This document shows positions 1 to 11,689 of a stretch of 64,000 nucleotides of DNA, in pieces. The notes under the pieces were generated by a model. The model was not told the DNA's origin, did no database searches, and worked only from the letters and a program-made list of their open reading frames with translations. The stretch covers positions 9,359,593-9,423,592 of the forward strand of contig CM055097.1 of the NCBI GenBank assembly GCA_029204225.1. Reading direction: 5' to 3'. How positions within the stretch are numbered: position 1 is the first letter of the stretch; every line of letters starts with the position of its first letter. A program made the position numbers and the translations under genes. The DNA comes from Diphasiastrum complanatum (lineage: Eukaryota > Streptophyta > Lycopodiopsida > Lycopodiales > Lycopodiaceae).

Positions 1-234
1 TGAAAGTGACGATACTACTTTGGAGAGATTAAACCCAAAAGGAAAATTTATTGCTTGGTATAGTACTTCAGAGCAGAGATAAACAATTAAAAATTTGTTC
101 CATCTCTAAGTACTTATTTGATAATTTAGTCAGACCTAGGGTAATGATTTTCTGGGTAAATGTGAAAGTTAAAGGGTTGCTTTATAATCTTCTTGCCCGT
201 TTTGGGGATAGAACTTGTTTAAGGGGGGGAAGGA
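1..234 (+). pseudogene. Tail of a Ty3/gypsy pol gene plus polypurine tract
   Basis: The first bases read ESDDTTLERLNP, which resembles the end of an integrase chromodomain (acidic stretch, then the position of the usual TWE-x-L motif), but the reading breaks quickly and the identification is weak. The purine run AAGGGGGGGA at 221-230 lies directly before an LTR start at 235 and is a good polypurine tract for plus-strand priming. What lies between about 40 and 220 shows no domain I can name. The upstream part of the element is outside the window. Confidence 0.35.
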
Positions 235-592
235 TCGTACGTCCATATCATGTATATAGGCCTAAACTTGGATATTTGGTTCTCCAGTGTACAAGATTAT
301 TAGTTATGCCACGTCATTCCAAACTAGGCCAGAAATGTAATTAATAATCTTGTGAGGGCCTAGATGCTTTAATTGGACCTATGGAGGTTTTGCATGGTGA
401 TTGATAGCTTTTGTGCAAGAATAGGAGGATCCTATAGAGAATATTCTCTAGCTTTTGGAGAGTATTTATCTTGTAGGAACTCACCCATCTCCTCATTCCA
501 ATTTCATATTTCCAAGAGCCAAGATCCTCTCCTCTCTTCCATTCAGTCACCATGGTTCGGGAGTGAAGCGATTAGGGATTCGACTATCCATT
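235..592 (+). mobile_element. 3' LTR of G1 gypsy family, diverged
   Basis: It starts just after a polypurine tract and aligns by eye with the G1 LTR at 38240-38759: a similar start, the block around CTTGGATA, the segment TTAGTTATGCCAC and the segment AATAATCTTGTGAG, then a pyrimidine-rich stretch and a TGAAGC end block. It is shorter and more diverged than the 38 kb copy. It ends where copia integrase coding sequence begins at about 597, so it was truncated or interrupted. Confidence 0.55.
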
Positions 593-596
593 TGAC

Positions 597-1235
597 ACCA
601 CATGTGTCCTTTTGGTTGCATCAAGGCATTCAAACCAATAGCAGAGAATGAGATGGAAAAAAGAATAAAAAAGATCAGAAGTGACAATGGAGGAGAATAT
701 AGAAATATGAAATTTGATAACTTTTGCACAAAACATGGGATCGGTAGAGAATTTACTATTCCATACACCCCACTACAAAATGAGGTTACTAAAAACAAAG
801 AACAATCATGAAAATGGTAAGATGCATGTTGCAAGAGGGAGACTTACCAAAGTTTATGTGGGCATAAGCTGTGGCAACTACATGTTACATCATCAATCGG
901 TTCCCAACTAAGGTAATGGATGGACAAAATCCATGCAAAATGTGGTATGGGAGAAAACCCAAGATGAACTATCTTAGGCTATTCGGATGTACCCACATAC
1001 CCAACGAGAAGAGGAAGAAATTAGACCCAAAGGGGGTCAAACGCATCTTTGTGGGCTATCCAAAGGGAACCAAGGGGTATAAACTCCACAATACAATCAC
1101 AAAAGCATTCATCACAGTCACGGATTGAATTTTGATGAAGACTCCAAGATAGAGATAGATAGCTCAATATAGAGGGCAATCAAGAATGTTTGAACACCAA
1201 CCCATCATAATTATAAAGCAATCATGATTTCATAC
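597..1235 (+). pseudogene. Ty1/copia integrase C-terminal relic
   Basis: Broken pieces of a copia integrase appear in changing frames. First comes the catalytic-core strand with IRSDNGGEY at about 683-709, then the TPLQN stretch leading towards the catalytic Glu region, which is disrupted near 780. At 871-1128 the C-terminal part reads GRKPKMNYLRLFGC and then FVGYPKGTKGYKL, both typical of the family just before the variable linker to reverse transcriptase. At least two frameshifts and a stop at about 1126 make it non-functional. No RT follows; the sequence degrades and switches to gypsy gag by about 1390. This is a different copia lineage from copia-A, B and C. Confidence 0.75.
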
Positions 1236-1385
1236 AATAATGAAGCCATTCAACAATAGGAAGTGGATAGGAACAATGATGAAAATGAAGGGCAAGTGCA
1301 GGCTGATGCAAAGCAAATCAGTGGAGGAGGAGGCAGATGATCATGAGAAGGAACACTTTAAGGGATCAATAGATGAAAGTATTGT

Positions 1386-1832
1386 TGAATCAAGTGAAAA
1401 CTCTATCCGCACCAATTTAGTCTTTCAATCTAAACCATTTTCGGGGGAGAAGAAAGAGAAAAAACCCACCAAAGTTGTAGATGACTGGCTAACCAAGTGG
1501 ACTGGTAATCTACACACTATTCCTGAAGATAAAAAGATTGAGAGTGTTATTATGTTCTTCCAAGGGAAAGTTTCATCCTGGTGGCGTGACCTACAACCAA
1601 AACCTACCACATGGGAAGAGTTCATGGAAGTGTTCAGAAAGTCGTTTGTGGTTGTAGATCACTCGAACATCTACCAAAGATTTGTCAACTGCAAAATGGA
1701 TACTCGGAGTTTGGACTCATACGTGCAAGATTATATGGATTTATGGAATAAATTTCCCTCACTCGATGCAAAACTGGCACTGTGACAGTTTAGGTCTGCC
1801 TGCAAATTGTCAGAATGAGTACAAGCGTAATG
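1386..1832 (+). pseudogene. G1 Ty3/gypsy gag fragment
   Basis: The frame open to 1785 carries the plant retrotransposon gag signature: an FSGEKKEKK start, VDDWLTKW, the SSWWRDL core at about 1570 and the FVNCKMDTRSLDSY stretch. A single-base slip near 1785 lets gag sense continue (GLPAN-like) to 1832, where a copia-A LTR begins. The same gag occurs at 43863-44234, 21152-21537 and 21901-22125. The last bases before the LTR, TAATG, match the five bases after the copia-A LTR end at 21900, and gag coding resumes there. So the interrupted gene may continue 20 kb away. Confidence 0.8.
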
Positions 1833-2470
1833 TGTGAAAGATTCAACTAGTTTGATCATATTTGCTATATTTTCAAATTTGGCAAATTGGCCAACTTTAC
1901 TTTCATAATTAGAGATTGACTTTACAAAGTTCATTAGTCTAAATTTCACTTGAATAAACACTTTTTGAAAGTGTGGGAAAGTTAGAAGGTACTCGAGTTT
2001 GAGTAGATTCAAATTTAAATGTTGGGTACTTTGAATCTAGACCCAAAAATAGTAGGGTTAGCATTTTGGAGGGAAACCCAAGTGGCCAAATATGTTTTGG
2101 ACCTGTTATAAAAGGAGGAAACTCATGGAGAGACACATCTTCTCTCTTCCCTATCTCATTTCATGCTTATATATGGTTCTCTTGGGTTCTACTATCCATT
2201 GGTGCACTATACTTGTGATTGCATGCAATTCTATGTGTAGAATGATTTATAATTGTTATTTTTGATCACACGTGTGCTTGCTAGTTTTGTACGGACAACA
2301 ATAGTACTTTATCGTTTGATTCATGTTTGATCAAGTTCTATTAGAGTATGCATCTCCTTTTGTGTGCAGATGCTGATTTTTCTACATTGGTGAAATTGGT
2401 AGAGTATCTTCTTTTGTAACCGAAGATTAGGGACATGGATTGGGTCATAAATGATTTGAAATCCTTCACA
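1833..2470 (+). mobile_element. 5' LTR of copia-A element
   Basis: The 638 bp segment begins TGTGAAAGATT and ends TTCACA directly against a TGGTATCAGAGC primer-binding site. It aligns along its whole length with the inverted copy at 44872-45510, and its 3' half aligns with 21538-21900. It carries a TATA box near 2107, as expected for the U3/R border. It interrupts G1 gag at 1832, giving a candidate target duplication TAATG (1828-1832). Confidence 0.85.
2107..2113 (+). promoter_or_regulatory. TATA box of copia-A LTR
   Basis: TATAAAA followed by GGAGG lies 275 bp into the LTR. The same box is kept in both other copies of this LTR (about 21570 on the + strand and about 45245 on the - strand). 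Conservation in all three supports it as the U3 core promoter that would start the genomic transcript. Confidence 0.6.
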
Positions 2471-2482
2471 TGGTATCAGAGC
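2471..2482 (+). promoter_or_regulatory. Primer-binding site (tRNA-iMet type), copia-A
   Basis: TGGTATCAGAGC sits immediately after the LTR end. This is the common plant copia primer site complementary to the 3' end of initiator tRNA-Met, and it primes minus-strand DNA synthesis. Confidence 0.85.
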
Positions 2483-2867
2483 TTGTTTTGCAAATTATGA
2501 AGGAGGAAATCACATCTATTAACGATTTGGTGAAGATATCAAGGCTAGAGCATGCTAGAGAGGATTCTACACCAAAATCGTGTTTTTTGCTTATGTAGAT
2601 TGGATCTTTTGTAGATCAAAACCCTATATAGGTTCACAAACTTGATCAATTTTGATTTTTGATTTCACATACTGAATTTGGCCATTTTTGGATCATTGGA
2701 TCAGCCTAAGTAGTGGTTAATAGATTGCATATCAAATTTTCAACATTTCCATGTAGATTTGGAATAGTCAATCTTTTGTGATTTTGTCAAAACCCTAATT
2801 CTGATTGGATCTCTAGATAGTGAGGGACTTATGAGAGTACTAGGAGAATTGAAGTGGATTCAATTCA

Positions 2868-4224
2868 AGGATCCAACATAGGTAGAGTCAACTATTTACA
2901 AAGTATAGGTTTCTAAAGTGGTGTTAATGCAAAAGAATTGGAGAGCAATCGTTTAACATTTGTAGATCCATTTCCTACTTAAGATTTTTATGATGGTGCT
3001 TTAGTAATCAATGAGGGTTACATTTTGTTTATGGGTCTTGTTGAGATCCTCACATATTTTTGGGAGCTTGGAAGACATTCAAAGAGACCAAGGGAGTCAA
3101 TCTTCAAGCAACAAAGTTTTCAAAGTTTTGGCAAAGGTTATCATGCCTACATTATTTGATTCAAGGGGAGTCAAGTTGTTTCATCCAAAGGAAGTCATGG
3201 CATCAGGTGATATGTTGCACTCATGGAAGTTACACATATGCACTAAGAGACATGAAAACAAAAGAAAGAAATTGAGAAGTCATATAATTCATATGAACAT
3301 ACGAAGGAGGTCTACATTGAGTAATGAAGACATCAAGATCAGATGATCATGGATCATACACCAGAGTTGAAGATCTTTAGTGCAGGAGCATTACATACAT
3401 GCATACTTATTTTATGCATACTTGTTGTTATTACAATGTAAACATTAAGGGGGAGTGTTAGTTAATTATTATTAGTTCACATTGTTACCCTTATTGTCCT
3501 TGTCTAAAGTTATTTTGGATTATTGGGCCAGGGCCATACCTGCATGTTGATACTAGGGGCCTTTATCGATATTTAGTAAAGTCAAGTTAGACTTTAGTGA
3601 GACTCAAGTTCGAGATTTTAGCGCTTGATTTGGAGCACGAGTTTTGCTATAGACAGGTGTTGGGTACTTTTACCATATTTACGAACAAAATTTAGGAATT
3701 GCTTCAAAGGTACTTTTTCATTATTAGCATAGAGACATGCTAGAATCTATATAATGTAGTGCGCCCTAGCACAATTTTAATGGGACAGTTGGAGTATATC
3801 TCATCACTTGTGTTGTCTTCCATATGTTTGCATATTGTTTCGTCACAATAGGAATCTTATCTTGGCTACTTGTATGAGCAAGTCGGTTTTCTAACATGTG
3901 GATACCATCAACCAAAACATTGGCAGGGCTTTGATTAGAGGATCCAGCATAGTGGTAGAGTCAACTATTTACGAAGTATAGGTTTCTAAAGTGGTGTTAA
4001 TGCAAAAGAATTGGAGAACAATCGTTTGAAATTTGTAGATCCATTTCTTGCTTAAGATTGTTATGATGGGACAGTTGGAGTATATCTCATCACTTGTGTT
4101 GTCTTCCATATGTTTGCGTATTGTTTCATCACAATCGAAATCTTATCTTGGTTACTTGTATGAGCAAGTCGGTTTTCTAACATGTGGATACCATCAACCA
4201 AAACATTGGCAGGGCTTTGATTAT
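2868..4224 (+). repeat. Direct repeats in A...B-A-B arrangement
   Basis: Block A (about 130 bp, starting AGGATCCARCATA) occurs at 2868-2996 and 3939-4069. Block B (about 156 bp, starting GGGACAGTTGGAG) occurs at 3782-3937 and 4068-4224. The copies differ at scattered positions only. The abutting B-A-B order suggests a tandem duplication of a B+A unit of roughly 286 bp, with a separate A copy 1 kb upstream. No coding sense is apparent. Confidence 0.8.
3447..3780 (+). mobile_element. Polypurine tract and start of another copia 3' LTR
   Basis: AAGGGGGAG at 3447-3455 followed by TGTTAG at 3456 is the classic copia junction between polypurine tract and 3' LTR. The LTR sequence cannot be matched elsewhere in the window, so its end is unknown; the end given is where the B repeat begins. 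The upstream pol gene is not recognisable. Confidence 0.5.
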
Positions 4225-4990
4225 CATCAAAAGTTCCTCACAGAATCACAAACAAGGCCGATGAAAATGATTCTTTCTCCCCTTCTTGATCAATGTAGAT
4301 TGAGAAGGCTCACTTTAGCAAGATGTGAAGTTCCAAGGCACAGCCTTAGTAAGAATGGTTCTACAATATGAATTAAAGATTAAGTTCTCTTATGAGTATT
4401 TGTTACAAAGAAGTTTAGAGAATCCAATGTGTCTTGGCATTTGCAAGTACATATGACAAATGTAATCCAACAACACATGTATGATAGACTAATCCAAGAT
4501 GGTTTTTAGATTTTCTAAAGCAAACCATGATTTGGCATGTGTAGGATATATGAGAGGTGTATCTAGAGGTTACATGTAATCCAAAATGAATTGAAGGTTG
4601 TTAGGTATTAGCCATCAATTGGATGTGCAAGTACTCCAAGAGTGCCTGAGAAAAGAAACCATGGTCAAGAACAAGATACAATGATTGTAAGAAATGTATA
4701 AGCGATCGCAAGATTTTGAGATGGTCCTTGATCATCGCTCGATGTTTTGCATGAGGTTGGTACTCTTGAGGGCCTTGCCATGGAAGATGAGAAATTCTTA
4801 AGTGATGATGGAAAACTTTTACATAACTAAGCTCAGGCTTAGGCAACCGAGATTCAAGAATATGGCACGTGATGGAAATAACATACACCACGGAAACACC
4901 CAAGGAAGTCCAACATTTTTTGTGTTAAGGTTTAGAACCTTATAAAGTGCATTTGACATGGATTTTGTCGAGTTCAAAAATTGCATTAGA

Positions 4991-5059
4991 ATAAGCCACA
5001 CGGCTTAAGGAAAATAAGCCACATGGCTTAAGGAAAATAAGCCACACGGCTTAAGGAGA
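4991..5059 (+). repeat. Three tandem copies of a 23 bp imperfect palindrome
   Basis: The unit ATAAGCCACACGGCTTAAGG plus three bases is repeated at 4991-5013, 5014-5036 and 5037-5059. Only one internal base differs (CACACGG versus CACATGG), plus one near the end. Each unit contains AAGCC and GGCTT arms around a four-base centre. Confidence 0.9.
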
Positions 5060-5424
5060 TCTACGATGGAACCAAGATTCACAATTAAAAAAAAAAAACA
5101 GAACCATAGGCAAGTCAAGATTAGAATTACGTGCTTGAGAATAAGTGGCTACATGAGAATGAATATGCCTCCATGTCATAGCATGCTAAACACAAAAAAT
5201 GATGAAAATGTGTAGTTTACAGGTTTATCGTCCCCACATAGAGCACAAAGAGAGGTAAATCAAGATTCCATGATTCTATGTGTTGATTTGCTTGGTATAA
5301 GTGCTAGAAGAGAATTTTTGAGATAGTTTCAAATCTTTGTGATTTCTTTTGAAAATATTTGTTGTTCAAAGGAGTGCTTTGTGCATTGAAACAGGTTAAA
5401 AAAAGAAGATCAGTTCATCGCTAC

Positions 5425-6240
5425 ATGGCAACCTCAATTGGAGTCATGTTGGAAGCCAATGATAGGCTTACAACAAGTAACTATTCATTGTGGAAAGTGA
5501 GGATGGAATCACTTCTTGAGATGATTGATGTTTTGGATATTGTTGTAGGTTTGGAGGAGAGACCAGCAACACAACAAGATCAAGGGAGGTATGACAAGAG
5601 GGTCAAGAAGGCTCTACACATGATAAAGATGAATGCTACCAATGAGCTTCTCAAAGAAGTTGGTAAGTGCACATCATCTTTGGAAGCTTGGGATTCATTG
5701 AAGAAGCTTCATGAATCCAAGTATACTTCTAGAGTGTTGACTCTAAGAATGCAAATCTTTATTGTTTGCAAAAGAATGAAGTCCAAGTACTTTTGTTTCG
5801 AGGATGAAAGCATTGAATGATGAGTTGGCTTGCATTGATGAAAGCATTAAGGAAGAAGAGCTTGTTCAAGTGATTCTTAATGGGTTGTTGGATGCTCATG
5901 CTAACATTGTTCAAAGTAATTGCTGTTCAAAAGACTTTTCCAAGTTTGATGGATCTTCAAGAGATCCTGATCAATGAAGAATATAGGCTTCAAGCAAGAG
6001 GTGGATCTACATCGACACTTCAAGATGATGTTGTGTTTACAAAGGGCAAATTCAAGGGCAAAGCCAAAAATAAGTGGTCTAAAGGGCAAGATCAAGTGGA
6101 TGCTTCTTCAAGTGGCAAAAAGAAGGATAGATCAAAGCTCAAGTGCTTCTATTGTGGCATCAAAGAACACTTTGCAAGTGAGTGCTACAAGAAGAAGAGA
6201 GATCAAGGAGACAAGCAAGGTAATCCTACAATGATGAGGA
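5425..6240 (+). pseudogene. copia-A gag polyprotein relic with zinc knuckle
   Basis: The start at 5425 (MATSIGVMLEAND) aligns with the reversed copia-A gag at 44235-44330 and 19965-21153. The capsid-like part has YSLWKVRMESLLE, LLKEVGKC and ESKYTSRVLTLR, as in copia capsids. The frame breaks at 5818 and resumes at 5803-5910 and 5880-6245. A CCHC nucleic-acid knuckle with spacing CX2CX4HX4C (CFYCGIKEHFASEC) lies at about 6147-6190, followed by a Lys-rich tail. It would build the virus-like particle if intact. At least two frameshifts make it dead. Confidence 0.85.
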
Positions 6241-6262
6241 TCTAGGTGGTGGTGATTCTCTT

Positions 6263-6680
6263 TTGATGTGTTCTTCAAGTCTAATCTCAAGTGAAGGTGA
6301 CAAAGATTCATGGTGGATTGATAGTGGAGCTAGTTCACACATGACTAGTCACAAGAAGGTCTTTACTTCTTTGGTCACTTATGATGGAGCCAAGAAAGAA
6401 ATTCACATGGCCAATGGTGGTGAGTGTGTGATTGAAGGTATTGGTTCAATTCCTATTTGTCTTTCTACTAATAGGAAATCAAGACTTGATAGTGTTCTTT
6501 ACATTCCGTCACTTTCAAAGAATTTGCTAAGTGTTGGTCAAATAATAGAAAAATGATACATGATAAAGTTTGGTGGTGATGTTTGTTTCATTACAAAGGA
6601 AGAAATCTTGGTTGCTAGGGGCAACAGACAAGGTAGACTTTTCAAGCTTGATGCTTTTGTTATGGCTAACAAAAAGGATG
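6263..6680 (+). pseudogene. copia-A aspartic protease
   Basis: The reading WWIDSGASSHMTSH at about 6310-6352 carries the catalytic DSG triad of copia protease, followed by NLLSVGQ near the end of the domain, as in the intact-looking minus-strand copy at 19965-20400. A stop at about 6557 is followed by the RLFKLDAFVMA stretch in the continuing frame. After about 6680 the sequence changes abruptly to gypsy pol, so integrase and RT of this copy are missing here. Confidence 0.8.
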
Positions 6681-6689
6681 GAATGGAAA

Positions 6690-8272
6690 AGGAGATTGGT
6701 CTCAACTTTCCAAAGTTTCCTTTTAGCATCAATAGAGAAGCCGAAGAGAAAGAGATGTATCTATGTCCCAGGAAAAGGCTAAAATAGAGAACTTATGTTT
6801 CGTCTGTAAGTAGCTTGGATATGATGAAGTTTTGTCCGAAAAGGAAGAAAATATCTGCTCATATGATTGAGATCCCAGAAGGCAATGGTAAGACTTTGGA
6901 AATTAACCTGACAGACTGTGAGTGTGAATGTTCTTTCAGTACTACTTCTTTCTTGCCTAATGAAATTTTCTGTTTAATTGGCACAGTTAAAAATCAAGAA
7001 GTGAGTATTCTATTGGGTAGTGGTTCAACTCATAATTTTATTAATTCTCGTCTTGTACAGAAACTCAGCTTGGAAACTGAAGCCAACAATCATAGATATA
7101 AAGTTTATCTAGTTTCAGGAGCAAAGTTGGAGACTTGGAAAGTAAAAGTCCCGAAGCTCCTAGTTTTGATGCAAGGACACATAGAATTAGTTAATTTTCA
7201 TGTTTTAGATCTAGCTCGTACTGATTTAATTTTAGGTTACGAATGGTTATTTAGTAAATCGCCTTCTCTAATAATTGATTTTGAGAAACATGTTTTCACT
7301 TTCAAGGAGGGTGATAAGATAGTTACATTATTTGGCAATAATTTTGTACGTTCGTTGGATCATATTTCTATAGTAAATGAAATGGAAGCATTGGATTATT
7401 CTGAGTATGGACTATTTTTGCTATTCCAGTTGTGGATGTTCCTGAAATGAATCTGAATGATTGTGAATTCTCAGTAATTCTTAACTCAATAAATCTAGAT
7501 CATGAACAAGCAATGAAAGAACGGATCATAAATGAATTTAGAGATATTTTTCCATCTAAATTACCTCATGGTTTGCCACCGTCTAGGTCAGTAGACCACA
7601 AGATAGAGTTAATTCCTAGAAGTCAACTTGTCTCTAGACAATCTTATAGGTTTCTCTGAAAGAGGAGACAGAGATTTCAAATCAAATAGAAAACTATCTA
7701 AGGATGGGACATTTACAACCTAGTAAATCACCATGGGGTGCTCCTGTTCTTCCTAAATTGAAGAAAGATGGAGGTTTTCGTATGTGTGTTGATTATAAGG
7801 GGCTAAATAAGGCGACTGTCAAAAATAAATATCCATTACTCGAGATGGATGACCTTGTAGATCGCTTGGGTGGAGCTAAGTATTTCACCAAAATTTGATC
7901 TCAGGATAGGGTACCATCAAATAAGAATTAAATCGAAAGATGTCCAAAAGACAGGATTTCATTCTAGATCTGGTCATTATGAGTTCTTAGTGTTGCCATT
8001 TGGATTAACGAATGCTCCAACGAATGATGAATGATTTCTTTCGTCCATATTTGGGAAAGTTTGTGGTAGTATTCTTTGACGACATTCTCGTTTACAGTAG
8101 ATCCTTGGTGGAACACATAGAGCACTTAAGAATCGTCTTGATGAAACTCCGGCGAGAGTTACTCTATGCTAAAGAGTCCAAGTGTGAATTCTTTAAGCAA
8201 GAGTTGCTTTATCTCGGCCATAAGATCACATTTAATGGGATCAAGATTGACGAGGATAAAATCAAGATGGGC
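6690..8272 (+). pseudogene. Ty3/gypsy protease and reverse transcriptase relic
   Basis: The 6815-7450 frame holds a retropepsin: LLGSGSTHNFINSR at about 7006-7050, where the catalytic Asp of DSGST is replaced by Gly, and DLILGYEWL at about 7218-7245. Reverse transcriptase follows in three broken frames: SRSVDHKIELI (about 7583), [20 protein letters not shown] (7730-7790), then FFDDILVYS (about 8067) as the active-site loop, and FLGH-type LYLGHKI at about 8208. The order and spacing fit gypsy pol. A stop at 7658 and further breaks near 7660-7700, 7897 and 8010 kill it. It ends near 8272 in unrelated AT-rich sequence. Confidence 0.85.
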
Positions 8273-8934
8273 CTTTTATATTATTTTATTTACATGGCCC
8301 AAGTCTATTTTATTCCACTATACAATATTTTACAAGTGCTCATTGGGTTATGGACTTACGTAAGCTCACAGGATGCCACGGCCCTCATACATAATTTTCT
8401 ATTTTGTTGGGCTTATTTATTTATCTACAGAAAATATTCACAACACATATATTTTGGTGACAGAATTACAAGAAAGTTTAAACTATTAATTACAAGAAAA
8501 GTTTATGCTAAATTTCTAATTAACCATGTGTTAACTCTTATAACTTAGTTTTGGCTATGCGTGAGGTTTTAACTTTTCACGAAGGCCAAGCTTCGAATTT
8601 GAATTCCTCGAATATGTCGACTGTTGTCGATGTTGACTACGTCGAATATGAAGAGAAAGTGTTACATTTTCCACAATGGCTCTTGATACTCTAAAGACTA
8701 TTCTAAAGATTGGGAGTTACGAAAAGGTTAGATTGGAATTTTTTAACCATGTGGAAATGGAGAATTCATATTATTCTTGATGAGAATAAGTCTATGAGAC
8801 AGTGTTATAATGAAGTTGTTGCATATCCAGAAGATAAACCGCATGAAGCATTTAAGAAATTTCTCGCAAAACAATGGAAGCACATGTCTAACAGCAAACA
8901 AATTCAATGTGCCATGATAGCCATGAAGACATTA
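8272..8934. other. Fragment related to the Tat-like LTR, then unassigned DNA
   Basis: From 8297 to about 8420 the + strand resembles, with many changes, the minus-strand copy of the Tat-like LTR around 26130-26230: GGCCCAAGTC, then TGCTCATTGG, then a CACAGGA..GCCA..GCCCTC order. I read it as an old relative of that LTR in minus orientation. From 8560 to 8934 I recognise nothing; a short frame at 8710-8937 has no known domain. Confidence 0.4.
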
Positions 8935-9440
8935 TGATCCGCTTCTTGAATAGGCTGTGGAGCTTCTGCAGCTGCATTTGCCACTGGATTTGATTGCCCC
9001 TTGTTGTTGTTCTTTGCTTGTAGTATCTGGCAGTCTTGAATTTCATGGTTGTTTCACTTGCAGTATCTGCAGAACAGCTTCTTCTTTGTCTGCGGATTCA
9101 ACTGTTCTTTGTGTTGTGCTGGTTTCTGGTCTGGCTTTGATTGCTTCTGGCCTTTCTTCTTCTTCTGCTAAGTCATGCTCTTGTTGGTGTATAAGGCGTG
9201 AGAATCAGCTGAGGAACTTGAGGCTTCGTTCCTCCGCGTGTCTTCCTGCAACAACATAGTAACGACTCTTGAAAGAGTCAGTTTTGGATGTGTCGTGATG
9301 ATCATCACCCAGCTATCGTACGAGCTTGGCAAGCTTGTAAGTAGTTGCATCACTGCGTCTTTATCATTTATGACAGATCCGACAACTGTCATTTGTCTTA
9401 GCAGTTTCTTGAATTGATTGATGTGATTCTACAAGGAATC
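8935..9440 (-). pseudogene. copia gag relic (copia-C-like) with degenerate zinc knuckle
   Basis: Read on the minus strand, 9392-9168 gives a copia gag segment with LLTSLPSSYDSW, the family's characteristic motif, then the VVTMLLQEDTRR helix. Further on, at about 9080-9040, a knuckle reads FCRYCK, a stop, and NNHEIQDC, so the CX2C..H..C arrangement is visible but interrupted. The same type of knuckle occurs in the copia-C copy at about 49920. It is cut off at about 9440, where gypsy gag-protease begins. Confidence 0.75.
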
Positions 9441-9449
9441 ACAAAAATT

Positions 9450-11670
9450 TGGGCCTCCTGTTTTTGGTTTTTCTGGATGCTCATTATTGAATGGATTTGG
9501 GACTGAGCATCGAATTCCAACACCCCAGTTATAAATTACTTGCACAACTCGTAGCCAAGGCCATCCCAATAAAATACGGTAAACCGATGGTGCTTTTGGT
9601 AAGTCTATTACTACAAAAGTAATGATGAATTGGACACCAGCAATTTTGACTGGATCTTCCAGGTGACTTTAGGTCGCCAACTTAATTGCAAAAGTTGCAG
9701 GCTTCAACATCGTAAGACCCCACTTGGCACACAATTTCCTAAATAAAGATATTGACTCCAAACCCTCCTTCTATCACTGCTATCTCTTGATCAAAATGTC
9801 TATGTTGAATCGGCAAGGTGATATTCCTTTGTTCACTTTCCCAGGCGGCTCCTACATTGAGTACTTCATTTGATTCTTCAAATCCGGATAGTGATTCTCG
9901 TTGGACTTTGTCTTCAGTCTTGGTCAATCTTTAAGGTAATACTTCTTTGGCTTGAGGCACCAACCTTAAGAATTCTCTCAATTTAATATCCATCTTGCAA
10001 GACAGAATATTCATGATCAACTCTATTTGCGGCACCTCTGGTTCTGTCATCTTAAATGGCTCTTTGTGATGATGCACATGGGTATTGATATCAGTACTTT
10101 GACGAGATCTATGCAAAGGATCAGGTAAATCCGTTGGTGGCAAAGGTACAGAATAAACTTCTGTTGTTGCTCTGGCATTTTCCAAGGCTTCTTCCTCTTG
10201 TAAGTCTTTGATCTATTGTATCATATTGTGATATTTCTTCTTATCAGAGTTGAGATTCGGATAGACCCCAAATATGGTAGGTAAATTAGTGACTGGTATA
10301 GATTTTGTAGGTGGTGGTTCAATAGTAACTTCTTTCTATTTTTGAGCTCTCGTGACAACCATAACTGATGTAGATGGTTCAATGGAAATCCGTGGAACAA
10401 GACGAATTGTTGGTCTTGGTTTGATCGTAGTCATGTTCAATGGAGTAGTTGTTGGTGGTGGCTTTGGTCTAGCTGGACAGTCTTTGTAGTAATGCCCATA
10501 GCCACATGCTCGACATAAAGGATTGAATTTTATTTTATTTGGACATTCTACGATTCAATGAGTTGTTTTTTTGCATCTAAATCAACCAAGTGGTGCTCTA
10601 GCCCATTGTCTAGACTGTTGTTATTCTGCAACATCATACATAGCATATTGCTCTGGAGGTCCAGTTTATGGCTGTGAAACATAATTCCACTGATACTGGA
10701 TCGTTGAAGCTTCTTGCTCCATCATATTTGCATGAGAAGCTAACGGTCCTGGTGAAGCAGGTAGAGCTAACGGTTATGGGAATCCAAGGCCATGGACCTT
10801 ACCATCTGGTGCCTTCCATCTGGGACCCTCCTAAAACCCATACTTCTAATACTTTTGCTGAATAATCTGAGGATTAAATGAACAAAAAGTAGTTTCATGT
10901 CCATTTGAGTTGCACAAATGACAATGAGTACTGATCATCCTTCTCTTCATAGTTGGACACTCGATCATGGTTTGATTACCAGCACAGATCGCACACCAAA
11001 CATTTTTCGTGCTAGAAAACAATTTGGCCATCTTCTCAGCACCTCATAATGTTCTTCCAAGGATTTTTAGTTTTGTAAAAAACTGTGCTTGCATCTTATC
11101 CAACTTGTCCATAATCAATTCCACTGTCGCATTGATGTTAGTTGATGCAATGGTAGTGGATGTTGTGGTCGGTTGTCCTGTGGTATACAACAACATTCCA
11201 ACATGAGGTTCATCTTTTGAATCTTCATCTTCTTCATGAATAACTTCATCCATTGCCTGTTGCAATGTCATGTATTGTTCACGACGTTTAAGCTCATTTT
11301 TTATTCGTTTTGGTAATCCGGCCAAAAAACCACATAATCAGTGCTTTGTCATTCAAAAGATCAGGATCACATTCTGAACAAAGATGCTTGATACGCTCAA
11401 TATAATCATGCACCATCTCTTTCTTTCCCATTTTAATTTTACCTAACAACAGGAAAGGATCTTCCAAGAACTTCTTGGGTTTAAATCTCAACTTTGACTA
11501 CTTCCCAATCAAAACGTTCAGTCAAGGCTTGATTGTAAAACCAATCTTGAGCAGCACCAGACAAGGACATAAGAAAGAGCTTACCTAGGCAACTCTAAAT
11601 GAGGAATCCTTCTGATGATAGGACGGGGTGGTGGAAAGTCAAGAATGACATCTGAGTCTGTCATTTTTTA
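9450..11670 (-). pseudogene. Ty3/gypsy gag-protease relic, multi-knuckle type
   Basis: On the minus strand gag starts near 11664 (MTDSDVILDFPPPR). Then come SGAAQDWFYNQAL (about 11560), FLEDPFLLLGKIKMGKKEM (about 11470-11410) and the CSECDPDLL and AMDEVIHEEDED stretches. Several Cys/His knuckles follow: WCAICAGNQTMIECP and HCHLCNSNGHETTFC (about 10995-10885). At 9760-9490 a retropepsin-like domain reads VIEGGFGVNIF, where the usual Asp is Glu, and RILLGWPWL. Stops and slips are frequent. The same gag, equally broken, lies at 39890-41500. Reverse transcriptase is absent: at 9440 the sequence changes to copia gag. Confidence 0.8.
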
Positions 11671-11689
11671 AGAACGAAAAAAAAAAATC

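Larger units (their letters stand above)
2483..5230 (+). other. copia-A leader interrupted by a foreign repetitive insert
   Basis: From 2483 to about 2830 the sequence matches the copia-A leader present in reverse at 44240-44859. The leader resumes at about 5265 with TCTATGTGTTGATTTGCT. The 2.4 kb between them is foreign. It holds a copia polypurine tract and LTR start (3447-3456), a set of direct repeats (2868-4224) and a 3 x 23 bp tandem repeat (4991-5059). I see no conserved protein domain in it; short open frames such as 3011-3346 match nothing I recognise. Confidence 0.6.
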
